Shown here: positions 18,291 through 28,356 of the stretch, piece after piece
Position numbering within the stretch: position 1 is the stretch's first letter
How the letters are laid out: every line of letters starts with the position of its first letter
Source: Nitrospirae bacterium GWC2_57_13
GTDB taxonomy: Bacteria; Nitrospirota; UBA9217
Direction of reading: 5' to 3'
Assembly: GCA_001805055.1 (NCBI GenBank)
Contig: MHDZ01000100.1
Coordinates: 5,624 to 42,843, forward strand
Length of the DNA stretch: 37,220 nucleotides
The notes under the pieces: model-generated
Seen by the model: the letters and a program-made list of their open reading frames with translations, nothing else
Databases searched by the model: none
Told to the model about the DNA's origin: nothing
Position numbers and translations under genes: made by a program

Positions 18291-18887
18291 TCACGCCAGT
18301 GACCGCAAGGTCTTCCGGAACACTTCGATGGGCTGGGCGCCGACTATGGTCCGCTGCGGCCCGAGAAGAAAGGTCGGCACGCCGGTCACGCCGGCGCGGG
18401 ACGCTTCGTCCTGCATCTCGTTCAGCCTGAACAGGTAGGTCCCCTCGTCCAGGGCCTTCTCGAGGGCCGGGACATCGAGGCCCGCATCCCTGCCGAGCTG
18501 CGCGATCACCTCGCGGTCGCCGATATCCATGCCTGCGGCAAAGTAGGCCTGCAGGACCGCGTCGTGAAAAGCGTCGAACCTGCCCTGGTCCTTGCTGAAC
18601 TCTGCTGCCTGGAGCGCCAGGCGCGAGTTGGATATTGTCGTGATATCGGAGAAGATGATCCCGAAAGGAGCGCCCATGCTGCGCAGGTTCTGCATCATGC
18701 GATCCACGTCCTCGGGCCTGAACATCTGCTCGATCAGCACTCCCTCCCGCGGCGTGTCGGGATGGATCTCGATGCCGAGCCATTCCACCTGAAGGTCGAA
18801 TTCCTGCCGGAGCTGTTCGACAAGACCCTTGCCGATATAGCAGAAGGGTCAGATATAGTCGGAGACGATGCGGATAGGTATGCTCAT
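18291..18887 (-). CDS. DsbA/FrnE-family thiol oxidoreductase, predicted selenoprotein (Sec at codon 13)
   Basis: Reading through TGA at 18849-18851: MSIPIRIVSDYI-U-PFCYIGKGLVEQLRQEFDLQVEWLGIEIHPDTP...GVTGVPTFLLGPQRTIVGAQPIEVFRKTLRSLA*. The CxxC motif reads UPFC. The ORF track starts only at the internal Met at 18788. Confidence 0.8.
18818..18834 (-). promoter_or_regulatory. candidate bacterial SECIS element
   Basis: Minus strand after TGA: CCCUUCUGCUAUAU-CGGCAA-GGGUC-UUGUCG; 6-bp stem (one G-U) with a GGU-containing apical loop, about 15 nt after UGA. Confidence 0.7.
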
Positions 18888-19080
18888 GGGTACCCCGTTA
18901 GCAGCTAAAAACCTCCTGGACACGGATCAAATCTGATCACATCTGATAATGAGCAAAAAGACCACCGGTAGTTCCTGTAAAAAAGATTTTGATTTAACTC
19001 TGCGTCCTCCGCGCGCTCTGCGAGAGATGTCCTTTTGATTCCAGATTGTCCGGTTCAGGCTGACCCGAGATGCCGCGCTG

Positions 19081-19686
19081 CTATTGATAGGCGGACTTGT
19101 CGCCGATATCAAAGGCAATGGGCATGAAGACCTTTCGCAGCGTGAAGAGGACCAGAAGGACGGCGATCACCACCAGCCCGAAGGACGCGCCCCCGTTGGC
19201 GAGGCGGCCGGCCGAGACCAGCAGCAGATAGAACGGCATAATCATGGCAAGGAGATAGCCCTCGAAGAGCCTGAAGCAGAAGGCCTCCTTGGCGGCCACG
19301 AATCCCAGACATCCGGAAAGCGGCAGCAGGAGCAGCGCACTGGCAGGTGTCTGCAGGAGCGCGCCGGACAAGGACCCCTTGCCGATGAGCAGAAGCGCGG
19401 CAAGACAAACAAGACTGATGTAGAGCAGATTTTTCAGGTATATTTTGAACTTGCCCACATAGAGATGAATGAAGAAGACGCTCAACGCGACCGATGCATA
19501 GAGGCCGTAGAGTAGAATGTCCCCTGACACGCTCTTAAGCACTGGTGGAGAATCTGCGGGAGCCGCCGTGAGCAGATAGGCCAGGATGCTCATAAAGATG
19601 GCGGACAGAACGATGCCCACACGGTAGATCACGACCGTTATCTTGTCTTCCTTTGTCAGCGGCTGGAATGCCTGTTTTTCGCCCAT
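19081..19686 (-). CDS. integral membrane protein, DUF2301-like
   Basis: 201 aa with multiple TM helices and LSGCLGFVAAKEAFCFRLFEGYLLAMIMPFYLL segment recalling DUF2301. Confidence 0.6.
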   Translation of the reverse strand: MGEKQAFQPLTKEDKITVVIYRVGIVLSAIFMSILAYLLTAAPADSPPVLKSVSGDILLYGLYASVALSVFFIHLYVGKFKIYLKNLLYISLVCLAALLLIGKGSLSGALLQTPASALLLLPLSGCLGFVAAKEAFCFRLFEGYLLAMIMPFYLLLVSAGRLANGGASFGLVVIAVLLVLFTLRKVFMPIAFDIGDKSAYQ

Positions 19687-19738
19687 GGATCATCCTTTCC
19701 CTGCAGGAACCTTTGACCGCTGCAGCGCGGCCCGGAGT

Positions 19739-19924
19739 TTAATCCTTTTTGTCTTTCTTCCAGAAGGCAAGGTCGTTGAACATGGTCCTGAGCAGCTCCC
19801 GGGGCGACATCTCCGAGACCTCCTTGCACCTGCAGTCCTCTTCGCTCTTTGCGCCTGCCTGCGGTGAAACAGCCTTCTTCTTCCCCGGACCGGCAGGATC
19901 AGTGGTCGTGTGCTTATGCATGCT
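19739..19924 (-). CDS. small hypothetical protein
   Basis: MSMHKHTTTDPAGPGKKKAVSPQAGAKSEEDCRCKEVSEMSPRELLRTMFNDLAFWKKDKKD; compatible with a real short ORF, adjacent to the DUF2301-like gene. Confidence 0.45.
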   Translation of the reverse strand, partial: SMHKHTTTDPAGPGKKKAVSPQAGAKSEEDCRCKEVSEMSPRELLRTMFNDLAFWKKDKKD

Positions 19925-20079
19925 CATGGTCTCCTCCACGTGCCGCATTATACCACCCTTGCAGGAGCAAGGGGAAACCCTTTGCCTGCTGCCTGCTTTC
20001 AGGTATCAGCGGTCAGCTTTCAGCTCTTAGTTCCGCACTCCGCGCTCCGAACTCCCCACTCCGTACTCGCGCCCTCCCC

Positions 20080-20914
20080 TCATTCGGCCCGCGGACGGGT
20101 TATGACCTGGCCCGACCTCAGGTCCTTCAGGGTGAACACGATAGACCCTATGGCGACGCTGCTCTTGATGCGCACCGGCACCTTCCGGCTGTCATCGGTG
20201 AGCCAGACAAGGACCTCGCCCTCGCCCAGGAATATCCCGCCTGAGGCCTTGATCTTGATCGTATTGAACTCTCCGGCAGGCGTCTTTACCTTCTCCCTGC
20301 CCATTGTCAGGACTTCGATGGACCTGCTCGTTCTGCCGTCAAAGACTTCTATGATCATGGGCCTGTCAACGGCAAAGTCATTCCTCGTCCGCAGATAGTA
20401 GAACGCCGACAGGGTGTCCTGCGCCTTGGCGGGAATATCCAGGGTCGTCGGCGGATCATCATTCACCCTGCTCACGACCTTTCGGTTGGCGTGGTCGAAG
20501 ACCATTTCTCGCCGCCGCGTCCTCTTGCCGTGCCGCGCCTCGAGCGTGTACGAAAGGCTTTGCATGAGCTTCAGGTCGAAGACGCTCTGCACCGTGTCGC
20601 CCAGCGGATAGACCCTGCCCATGATTCCCTCGGTGCGGGACGTAACGATGAACCGGAGGACCTCCCTGCCGTCAGGGAGCTCTTCCCCCCGCACCTCCAT
20701 GACCGCGGTCCCCGCCTTCACGGCCTTTGACCAGCTGATATTATAGGTCAGCGCTTCTCCCGGCAGAAAGGCCTCACCGCGCGGCGCAGGGGAGATCGCT
20801 GCTCTTTTTTCCGCGCTGAACGCAGCAGGGACGACCATGAGCACCCCTGCGAGAAGGCACAGGGCGGCAATGGACCACTGTGTCCAACAGATCCCTTTGA
20901 GCAGGCTAGTATAC
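20080..20914 (-). CDS. DUF3108 domain-containing protein
   Basis: FLPGEALTYNISWSKAVKAGTAVMEV...RTRRREMVFDHANRKVVSRVND...DTLSAFYYLRTRNDF matches the DUF3108 pattern. Start taken at MYTSLLKGICWTQ. Confidence 0.75.
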
Positions 20915-21050
20915 ATGGAGACAAGGTACCACGGGCGGGCGGAAAAGTGAAGTACTATGGCGTGGCTGCGGGGTGTCCGGTGTTGCACTGTGGCGAGTGG
21001 TCGGTCTTCGCGGCCGGTGAAGGGAAGCGTAGCAGCTGATGGAGCAGGCC

Positions 21051-21110
21051 CGTTATTGAGGCACTACGCCTTCCCTAGCACTAAGTTGCTGATCGTAGAG
21101 CAATGCATCC
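21051..21110. repeat. diverged copy of dispersed repeat seen at 28107 and 34931
   Basis: actacgccttccctagcactaagttgctgatcgtagagcaatgcat versus tcagtccttccctctcactaaactgctgatcgatgagcactgcat at 28165-28208. Confidence 0.5.
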
Positions 21111-21137
21111 GGAGAAAAGACCGGGCCCCAAATATAT

Positions 21138-21166
21138 TCGAGGCGGGAAATATTCTCCCGCCTCGA
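21138..21166 (-). terminator. hairpin downstream of the LVIVD-repeat gene, possible terminator
   Basis: TCGAGGCGGGA aatattc TCCCGCCTCGA: perfect 11-bp arms; weak T-run. Confidence 0.5.
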
Positions 21167-21176
21167 ACGATACCCG

Positions 21177-24100
21177 TTACTTGAAGAACACCAGACCTCC
21201 GCTCCCGTCGGCAGCGTAGAGCCTGCCATTCGAGATCGTCACAGCCGTGCAAGCGCCCGCAGTAGGCGCAATGCCGGCGAGAAGAGGCGATGCGGGGTCG
21301 GTCCAGTCGATCGCAAGCACACCCGCCTCGGCAAAAGCCGCGTACAGCACGAGCCTTCCGTTCACAAGCGTGTAGCCCATCTTCACGGCGCCGCCCGCCT
21401 TTTCTTCATACCCGGCAACGAACTGAAGCTTGAAGCGGGAAAGGGCAACGGGACGATGGTCATAGGTAAGCGTTCCGGTGAGGCTCTTCTTCCAGACCTC
21501 CGTGGGGCTGATCCCCGCCGGCAAGGGCGCGATCAGGTCCGCAAGGCGGTAACAGACCACGCCGAAACTGTCGTAGGAGAAATACGCATGCTGGCCCACG
21601 ATGATGACGTCAACGGCCTGGCCGTCAGCCGCGCCGACCTTATCGTCCTCCATCTTGATCGGCTCGAAGACCTTCACGAGCTTCATGGCGAGCACGTCCG
21701 TGATGTCCACGACGCCCACGCCCCGCGGTCCTGCGGCAATCAGGGCATAGGACCGCGTTGTGGCCGAATCGGTCCAAAGCGCGATGCCCGACGCTGTTCC
21801 GAGCGGCGGCTTGAGCGTTCCGGCGCCGATGTTCGACACCAGGAATCCCGTCGAGGCCGACGTGGGCTCCTTGGTGATGTCGTAGACCGTCAGGCCGTTG
21901 CTGCCGTCAGCCACAAAGGCGTAGTTCCCGCGGATCTCGACGTCGTAGGCATGGTCCTGGTACTGGACGGGCATCACCGTGCCCCACGCGGCGTTGTGCT
22001 CGAAGGCGTCGGAAAGCGACAGTGGCAGGAGCAGCGGGCTGCCGACGGAGCCCTGGCCCGCCTCCACAGCGCCGATCTTCACGCGACGAATTCCCAGGCT
22101 GGCGCTGCCGGACCATGCCACGTTATTCACCGGGTCGTAGACCACGTTCGTGGCGTGCGACGCCGGGTAGATGGTCACCCCGTTCACGACCTCGGGATAC
22201 TCGTCCTGAAGCGTATTCGCCACGAGATGGACCGCATCGGTCGGATAGCCGAGGGTGTCCGTGATACTCCAGGCCGAGATGCCGTGCGGCCCGTCCGCCA
22301 CGTACACATAGGAATCAGACGACGCGATCCCTGCGGAATGGCCGATGGCGATGGTCTGCGTCGGCGAGCCGTCGGCTGCCGCGCCGATCTCGTCCGTGGT
22401 CGGGAAGTAGACCGGCACGGCATAACGGTCCGACATCAGCTTCGCCCGAAGGTTCACAATGTCGACGAAGTTGAAGCCGCCCGCTCCCGCGCACTCGAGG
22501 ATGTCCACGTTCCCCGCTGCGGTGATATTCATCGCGTCCATCAGCAGCAGCCGGTTGCCATGGCCGTTGAGCTCCGCGGTCACGAGCAGGCACGGCGCCT
22601 GGTACATCCAGGCGGGCATGGATTCGTTGTCCAGCGCGTCGTAGGCCGTCATGTCGTAGGACTTCACGAATTCATAGTCCGGCCAGTGGTTGCCCGGGAT
22701 GCCATCCGTGTCGTTATTGTAGGGCGCCTTCGACCCCCGCCAGCTCTTTTCCGGCGTTGAGGCCCCGTCGATAACAAGGAGACCCGCGAAATGGTCCGTC
22801 ACGTAAGCGTAATTGCCCCGGATCTTGACGTCAATGATGCCGGAATCCTTCAGCATCCCTGCGCCATAGTACGGCAGGATGCTCTGAGACTGTGTGCCCG
22901 TGGGGTCGCTGGGACCGTTGGCCGGCACGGCCGGGACATACCCGAGGTACCTGCCCTTCAGGAACGCTCCCGGTGTTGCTGCCTGGTAACCGGTGACGTC
23001 CACGGCGATCAGGCCGCCAAGTGAGTAGGCCAGATAGGCGATGGTCCTGTTCTTGAACTGCGCCAGATCGATTCCCTGCGCCTTGTAGTAGAACTTGCCG
23101 TACCGGTCGAAGTCGGCCCAGGGCGTGGGCGCGGCAACGTTGTTTTTCATGACCTGCAGGATCTCGAAGCTCGTCTGGCGATAGTCCGGCAGTCCCGTGA
23201 AATCATCCACGTAAGGATCACCCGTGGCCGGGTCCTTCTGCACGGCCTGGGGTGCATCCATGCCGATGAACCAGTCTTCGAGCACCAGGACGTCGGTGTA
23301 CAGATTGTAACTGCCCACCTGCTCCAGCGTCGAAGGATCGAAGATGCCGAGGCCGAGTTCTTTCATGCAGGCAAACAGCCTGCCTCCGAAGAGTTTGAGG
23401 TCGATCGGCCCGCCCCAGGGGTTTTCGCCCGCATACTGGAGCGTATACCTTTCGGTCTCGATCAGCAGCGTTCCATCGGCCTCCAGCACGGGCCCGGCCG
23501 CGTTCAGAAGATTGTCGAGCGCTGTCTTGTGGATGCCGTACTCCGGATCGGCGATGAAGAGGCTCACGCCGTCCGTGGCCAGGGCCGCCACCGGCGCCTG
23601 GATGCTCGAGATCACGTTGTTATACAGGATCGATCCGCCGCCTTCGGTGAAGGTGATGCCGTCCTGATAGTAATTGAGATGCACGGTCCTGACCACGGAC
23701 AGCAGCGTCGGGTCCGTCATGTCCACGACCACGACGCCCTCGGTGCCTGCCGACAGGAGCGCGTAGTTCCTGCCGTTGTAGGCCACGAGATCGATGTCGT
23801 TGATGAATCCCGGCACATACACCGAATACACGGGCCCCTTCGCAGCGCTTATCGGCGTGGCGATCAGCCTGCTGCCGATGTTGAAGATCGCCCATTCCGC
23901 GCCGTTGTACAGAAATTTGTTGACCGCCGTCGTGGCGCCGCCGACCTGCACGTTCACGCCCAGGAAGGGAAACATGTCCACGGGCTGCACGAAGACCGAC
24001 ACGTCCTGCGTGACCGCGCTCCCGTCAGCGCCCGTGACCACCAGCCGGAACCCGAGCTCCGTGTCCACGGCCACGGCCAGAGTTGCTACATCTGCCGCTG

Positions 24101-24365
24101 CCGCCGCAGCGCTCACCGCAGTGAGCGGCACCTTCGGGCCCTTCGTCTGAGACCATGAGAAGGACGCCACATCGCCGCCGATGAGCGCCGAGAACGTCAC
24201 GGTCGTCGTGCTCCCTTCAGAGAAGGACGCCGGCGCTGCCGTGAGCGACGAGATCGTTGCCGCCTGTGCTGCGCGATGCACGGCCAAAACCGCCCCGATC
24301 TGAAGCATGAACCCCATCATCAAGAACCACGCACTTCTGCCTATGACAGTCCATACGCTGCGCAT
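21177..24365 (-). CDS. large secreted LVIVD-repeat (beta-propeller-like) protein
   Basis: Signal peptide (MRSVWTVIGRSAWFLMMGFMLQIGAVLAVHRAAQA); recurring VVVDMTDP/LLVIDGAS/VGVVDITDV/LAIDWTDP units. AAGGGAGG RBS precedes ATG at 24365, so this start is preferred over 24386. Confidence 0.75.
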   Translation of the reverse strand: MRSVWTVIGRSAWFLMMGFMLQIGAVLAVHRAAQAATISSLTAAPASFSEGSTTTVTFSALIGGDVASFSWSQTKGPKVPLTAVSAAAAAADVATLAVAVDTELGFRLVVTGADGSAVTQDVSVFVQPVDMFPFLGVNVQVGGATTAVNKFLYNGAEWAIFNIGSRLIATPISAAKGPVYSVYVPGFINDIDLVAYNGRNYALLSAGTEGVVVVDMTDPTLLSVVRTVHLNYYQDGITFTEGGGSILYNNVISSIQAPVAALATDGVSLFIADPEYGIHKTALDNLLNAAGPVLEADGTLLIETERYTLQYAGENPWGGPIDLKLFGGRLFACMKELGLGIFDPSTLEQVGSYNLYTDVLVLEDWFIGMDAPQAVQKDPATGDPYVDDFTGLPDYRQTSFEILQVMKNNVAAPTPWADFDRYGKFYYKAQGIDLAQFKNRTIAYLAYSLGGLIAVDVTGYQAATPGAFLKGRYLGYVPAVPANGPSDPTGTQSQSILPYYGAGMLKDSGIIDVKIRGNYAYVTDHFAGLLVIDGASTPEKSWRGSKAPYNNDTDGIPGNHWPDYEFVKSYDMTAYDALDNESMPAWMYQAPCLLVTAELNGHGNRLLLMDAMNITAAGNVDILECAGAGGFNFVDIVNLRAKLMSDRYAVPVYFPTTDEIGAAADGSPTQTIAIGHSAGIASSDSYVYVADGPHGISAWSITDTLGYPTDAVHLVANTLQDEYPEVVNGVTIYPASHATNVVYDPVNNVAWSGSASLGIRRVKIGAVEAGQGSVGSPLLLPLSLSDAFEHNAAWGTVMPVQYQDHAYDVEIRGNYAFVADGSNGLTVYDITKEPTSASTGFLVSNIGAGTLKPPLGTASGIALWTDSATTRSYALIAAGPRGVGVVDITDVLAMKLVKVFEPIKMEDDKVGAADGQAVDVIIVGQHAYFSYDSFGVVCYRLADLIAPLPAGISPTEVWKKSLTGTLTYDHRPVALSRFKLQFVAGYEEKAGGAVKMGYTLVNGRLVLYAAFAEAGVLAIDWTDPASPLLAGIAPTAGACTAVTISNGRLYAADGSGGLVFFK

Positions 24366-24807
24366 ATGCCATACCTCCCTTGCCATGGTCTATCCTCACG
24401 CGGCAGTTGCTCCGGCCATTCTATCCGAAAGGGTTCGCCATCCGCGGAGAACGAACAATATCTGTGATGTCGGGATGCTCGTGCACGCTGGTGTCTATAA
24501 GATTCGATACTGTGATTATTCAGGAGTGAATTTGTACAGATTCCTGGAGAGATAAAAGCAAGACCTGTACCACAGCGAGGAATGAACGCAAGTCTCTGAA
24601 AAAACAATAGGGAGGTGGAAGAACGAGGAACTGCGGGGTCAGCAGCCTGGTGAAATCACCGGGGGACATGGCCGTATTCCCAGGCGTACATTCAGCTTTC
24701 AGCTCTTTTCGCCGGTTCTCAGAATCCTTTTTACTTCACGTCATGCGGCATCCCCGCGTAGCCCTGTCGAAATGTCTCACCCTCGGGATCTATACGGACG
24801 ATCCAGC

Positions 24808-25263
24808 CTACTTGAATGTCATGGCATATATCTTTTCATATGCCAGCGCACGGCCCTTTTTCTGCTGCGCAATGAACCTCTCTGCCGCTTCGGCGCTCTT
24901 GAAGACCACGATGCCCGACTCCATGGGAGTTGCTACGCCTGCATCAACCACATAGACGGCCTTTTCGACGCTTACCTGCTCCCCGGTGCTGTAATCATAG
25001 ACATAGGCATTCTCGTCAAAGGCTGCCTGGCGCATGGCGCATTCGCCGCTCCGCCACATCATGGCGCAGCTGATGTCGTCAAAGGCCGAGCGCTCCATCC
25101 CCTCCATCACGACCGCCGAGAACCTGCGGTCCTTTTCCGCGATCTTCATGTCGCAGACCTTGCACATGGACGGCACCGTCATCTCTTTCGTCACTGCCGC
25201 GACCACTGCTGCCAGCGCCATGACCGGCAGTACCACTCCGACCCATATCAAGACTTTTTTCAT
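24808..25263 (-). CDS. NosL-like protein
   Basis: MKKVLIWVGVVLPVMALAA...VPSMCKVCDMKIAEKDRRFSAVVMEG...AFDDISCAMMW...AYVYDYSTGEQVSVEKAVYVVDAGVATPMESGIVVFKSAEAAERFI: NosL-type CxxCDM and domain layout. Confidence 0.8.
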   Translation of the reverse strand: MKKVLIWVGVVLPVMALAAVVAAVTKEMTVPSMCKVCDMKIAEKDRRFSAVVMEGMERSAFDDISCAMMWRSGECAMRQAAFDENAYVYDYSTGEQVSVEKAVYVVDAGVATPMESGIVVFKSAEAAERFIAQQKKGRALAYEKIYAMTFK

Positions 25264-25509
25264 CTTTTCCTCCCCTGAACGCCTCCGGTTCGGACATTCT
25301 CTGACTGCCGCAGCCGGCTGGCAGTCTCTCTTCTAGAACCGTAATCCCGCATGCTAAAAAAATCAAGCGGGAAGTCGAACAGAATGACATTTTGTCGAGT
25401 GCGAACAGAACCGCGGCAGGGTTCAGGGAGCAGTCAAGTCTCTGCTGCCGGACTCTCACCTTATTTGCGGAACGTACAACCATAGAGACCTGGCGCCGCG
25501 GATTTTTGA

Positions 25510-26916
25510 TCACAACAACACTTCAACACGCTGCTTCAACTCGAAAGATTCGTTCATGCCATTGAAATAAATGCAACGCTTCTTCCCGTCCCATTGCATG
25601 GGCCTGCTGGCATACGGGTCCGCATACCGCGGCCCGGCAGTCCCGAGGAGGTGCTCAACCTGGGAGTCCGGTACGGCCTTTTGCTTTACCAAGACCTTCA
25701 GCGCGACCAGGCGCATGAGCCCGTCGAGGTCATGCCCGCGTCTTGAGTAACCATACAAAACCTGCACCGCCGCATCGATGTAAAATTTCCCCACAGGATT
25801 GTAGACCATGTCCAGCCTGATCCTCGACCGATCGCGTTCAACGGTCAGTCCTCTGCGCTCTTTCAAGCGGGCCGAATAATCCGGACCCTTCATCGCGTCA
25901 AGCGCCATCACGTCGATGAACGTCCTGCCGGCAATATTGAACGTTGCATTGGGCTTAAAAAAGAGCCTGAAAAAAAACTGTCCCACTCTGCTCACGACAC
26001 CGGGTTCACCGCTTTTCGTCGGCTCTGACAGTCCTTGCAGGATCGAAGCATTCCCGTCCCGGGCCATGGTAGACACCAGATTCCTGACATATCGCGCTTC
26101 GAACTGACAGACTCGCGCCAGGCTCCGCTCCTGGTCCGTGAGCGGCTGCACGATGTTGTTCGCCATGACAATATCAGCGGGGGTTAGTTTTTGCAGGGAT
26201 ATGATCTCGGATAAGGCACGTATGTCCGCACTCAGGAGGGAGAAAGCGACCAGTTTACCGAGCAGCGCATTGCCTTCCGCCGCCATACGGCGCAGAAAGA
26301 CAGTGTCCTGCCGGATCATCGCCAGGGCAGCTGAGGTCTTACCGTTTTTCACGTGCATCGCTATCTTTGCCAAAAAAAGCTGGTGCGCTGTCCGTATCGG
26401 GGAAGTGATATTAAAAGCGGTTGCTGTGACAGGCGGCAGTGTTTCCTGAAAATGCGGATATGCGATCAACTGGACATAGCGGTCCAGCATGAGCGTATTG
26501 TCCGCAAGAATGCGGGTCGTCTCCGCACTCCGGCCAAGGTAATATGCCAGGCATCGGTAAGGATCGGGAGCACTATGGCACAGGTCTTTACCGCCTCCGA
26601 CAAGTTGAAGGCGTTTCTCGCCAAGCATGGCAACGGGAAAGAGGACGGCCTGGCTAGTGGGATCGGCCTGAATGATCTTTTCGTATTCAGCGACCATCTC
26701 GACCCCGCGGGCATGCATGTCCTCCCCGGAAGGAGCCTGAAATCCGAAAATTGCGAAGTAGGCGTTCTCGCCCGGCGGAATGGGGGCGGGAACAGAACCT
26801 AGCTCGGCAACCTCGGGAGCGAGTCTTTCATCAACGGCATTGATGGCCGGCAGCAACACCAAAATGGCCAGAATCACCACACCTGTCCATTTGAGGATCT
26901 TTCCAACGTTTTTCAT
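25510..26916 (-). CDS. hypothetical membrane-anchored protein
   Basis: MKNVGKILKWTGVVILAILVLLPAINAVDERLAPEV TM anchor; long ORF. Start moved inward from 26985. Confidence 0.6.
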   Translation of the reverse strand: MKNVGKILKWTGVVILAILVLLPAINAVDERLAPEVAELGSVPAPIPPGENAYFAIFGFQAPSGEDMHARGVEMVAEYEKIIQADPTSQAVLFPVAMLGEKRLQLVGGGKDLCHSAPDPYRCLAYYLGRSAETTRILADNTLMLDRYVQLIAYPHFQETLPPVTATAFNITSPIRTAHQLFLAKIAMHVKNGKTSAALAMIRQDTVFLRRMAAEGNALLGKLVAFSLLSADIRALSEIISLQKLTPADIVMANNIVQPLTDQERSLARVCQFEARYVRNLVSTMARDGNASILQGLSEPTKSGEPGVVSRVGQFFFRLFFKPNATFNIAGRTFIDVMALDAMKGPDYSARLKERRGLTVERDRSRIRLDMVYNPVGKFYIDAAVQVLYGYSRRGHDLDGLMRLVALKVLVKQKAVPDSQVEHLLGTAGPRYADPYASRPMQWDGKKRCIYFNGMNESFELKQRVEVLL

Positions 26917-27087
26917 AGCGGGAACCCCCTTTTTTCGCAGTCCTGGAGCGCGCTGAAGTCCCTTGGCGGTCTCACAATCCTGCATCCGTCAACCTTCGCG
27001 CGATGCGTCTTCATTGAAAGCGACAACGAGCAGCCCGCCGGCAGAATAACAGACCGGGTAGAGCGTACGCTTCCGGCAGCCGCACCA

Positions 27088-28074
27088 TCATCTGCCGGTC
27101 GCTGTTGTTCCCGTCCCCTGCGCCATTGCCGCGTTTCCCTCTCCCCGCCATCCAGCCGCACGGAGGATCTCCGGAAGATACAGTCCATTCGGAACACTGC
27201 GCAAAGAGATCTTCGTTGTCTTACTGTCGGTTTCAAAGTGCACATAGCCTGCTTTCAAACCGACCTGCCGCAGCTCCGTAAACCTGATCTGCTGTGTGCT
27301 CCCCAGACGCCGGCCGATCGACACCATATCGTTCGCGATCTCGATCGGCCCCAATGTGATCGAGCCCTGCAACCGGATCTGCTTGACGGTCCAGTCAACG
27401 GCGGCAGGTGCCATAAGAGGATAGCTGATCGTAACCCATCGCGACGCATTTAAATCAGGCCCGCCGACCCTCCGATAGGGGGGTGTCCCGAGCATGATCG
27501 TTTTCCCCTTTCCCCGCACCACAAGCCTGTTCTTCTGATCGGTCATTCCATAACTCTCTCCCACGAGCCGTGTCGTTATCATACGCATGTCTGCGGTTAC
27601 CGTCTCGATCTCATCCCAGCTGATGAGCACACGTTTCAGCAGAGGAAACCGGGAGATCATCAGGAAGCCTGTTTCGGAAATCTCTACCATGATTCCCTGT
27701 TCGTAGAAAAAAATATATGCGGCGGCAAGGACGGCAATGATCGAAACCGGCGGCACGAGCTCCGGCAACATGAACGCGCTGACGACGCCAAGCGTCAGTC
27801 CGACCATCGGCACCATGATAAAATATTGCGCGGCAATGGTGGACATGCAGAGAAAGCGCAGGAGCACGAATGCGGCGAGGAAGCCGATCGCTCCCGTAAG
27901 GGATGGGATCCGCAGCGACGCGTCCTCGGCTAACGCGGGGATCAAAGGACTGAACAAGGCAAAACCTGCAAGAGCAAGCGCCAGGAAGGCCAGTATCTGG
28001 TACATGCGGCCGCGCCGGAACACCAGAGAAGGACTGACGGGATGGCTGGTGTATGCCGCTGAAGCATTTTCCAT
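27088..28074 (-). CDS. membrane protein with PH-like domain
   Basis: Several TM segments followed by MVEISETGFLMISRFPLLKRVLISWDEIETVTADMRMITTRLVGESYGMTD, a bacterial PH-like pattern. Confidence 0.6.
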   Translation of the reverse strand: MENASAAYTSHPVSPSLVFRRGRMYQILAFLALALAGFALFSPLIPALAEDASLRIPSLTGAIGFLAAFVLLRFLCMSTIAAQYFIMVPMVGLTLGVVSAFMLPELVPPVSIIAVLAAAYIFFYEQGIMVEISETGFLMISRFPLLKRVLISWDEIETVTADMRMITTRLVGESYGMTDQKNRLVVRGKGKTIMLGTPPYRRVGGPDLNASRWVTISYPLMAPAAVDWTVKQIRLQGSITLGPIEIANDMVSIGRRLGSTQQIRFTELRQVGLKAGYVHFETDSKTTKISLRSVPNGLYLPEILRAAGWRGEGNAAMAQGTGTTATGR

Positions 28075-28106
28075 GTAAGCCGCCTTTCTCTCAACAGATC
28101 ATTGAA

Positions 28107-28208
28107 TGATATTTCCTCGGTCAGTGCAGGTAAAGGGCAGAGGGTCATGGCTCATACTGTGGTGTCAGTCCTTCCCTCTCACTAAACTGCTGATCGATGA
28201 GCACTGCA
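28107..28208. repeat. dispersed ~95-bp repeat, copy 1
   Basis: tgatatttcctcggtcagtgcaggtaaagggcagagggtcatggctcatactgtggtgtcagtccttccctctcactaaactgctgatcg; near-identical to 34931-35025. Confidence 0.8.
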
Positions 28209-28356
28209 TGTCCTGGTGAACAGCTATCTGCTGTTGAGTATAGCCACATTTCCGTACGGCCTCAATGATCTTTCCGCCTCAAATAAGAGAAAGGTAACGG
28301 GTAAAGACGTGAGCCTAAGATGTTATCAGGTATTCCTGACAAGGGCCTTGTATCAT

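Noticed and set aside
18291-18788. DsbA-family ORF as a truncated pseudogene
   Set aside because: The only lesion is a UGA at the catalytic Cys, the rest of the frame is intact, and a SECIS-like hairpin follows; selenoprotein is the simpler reading.
21456-22760. 434-aa plus-strand ORF (and 23529..24158)
   Set aside because: Antisense to the LVIVD-repeat gene; Arg/His-rich shadow composition, no recognisable domain.
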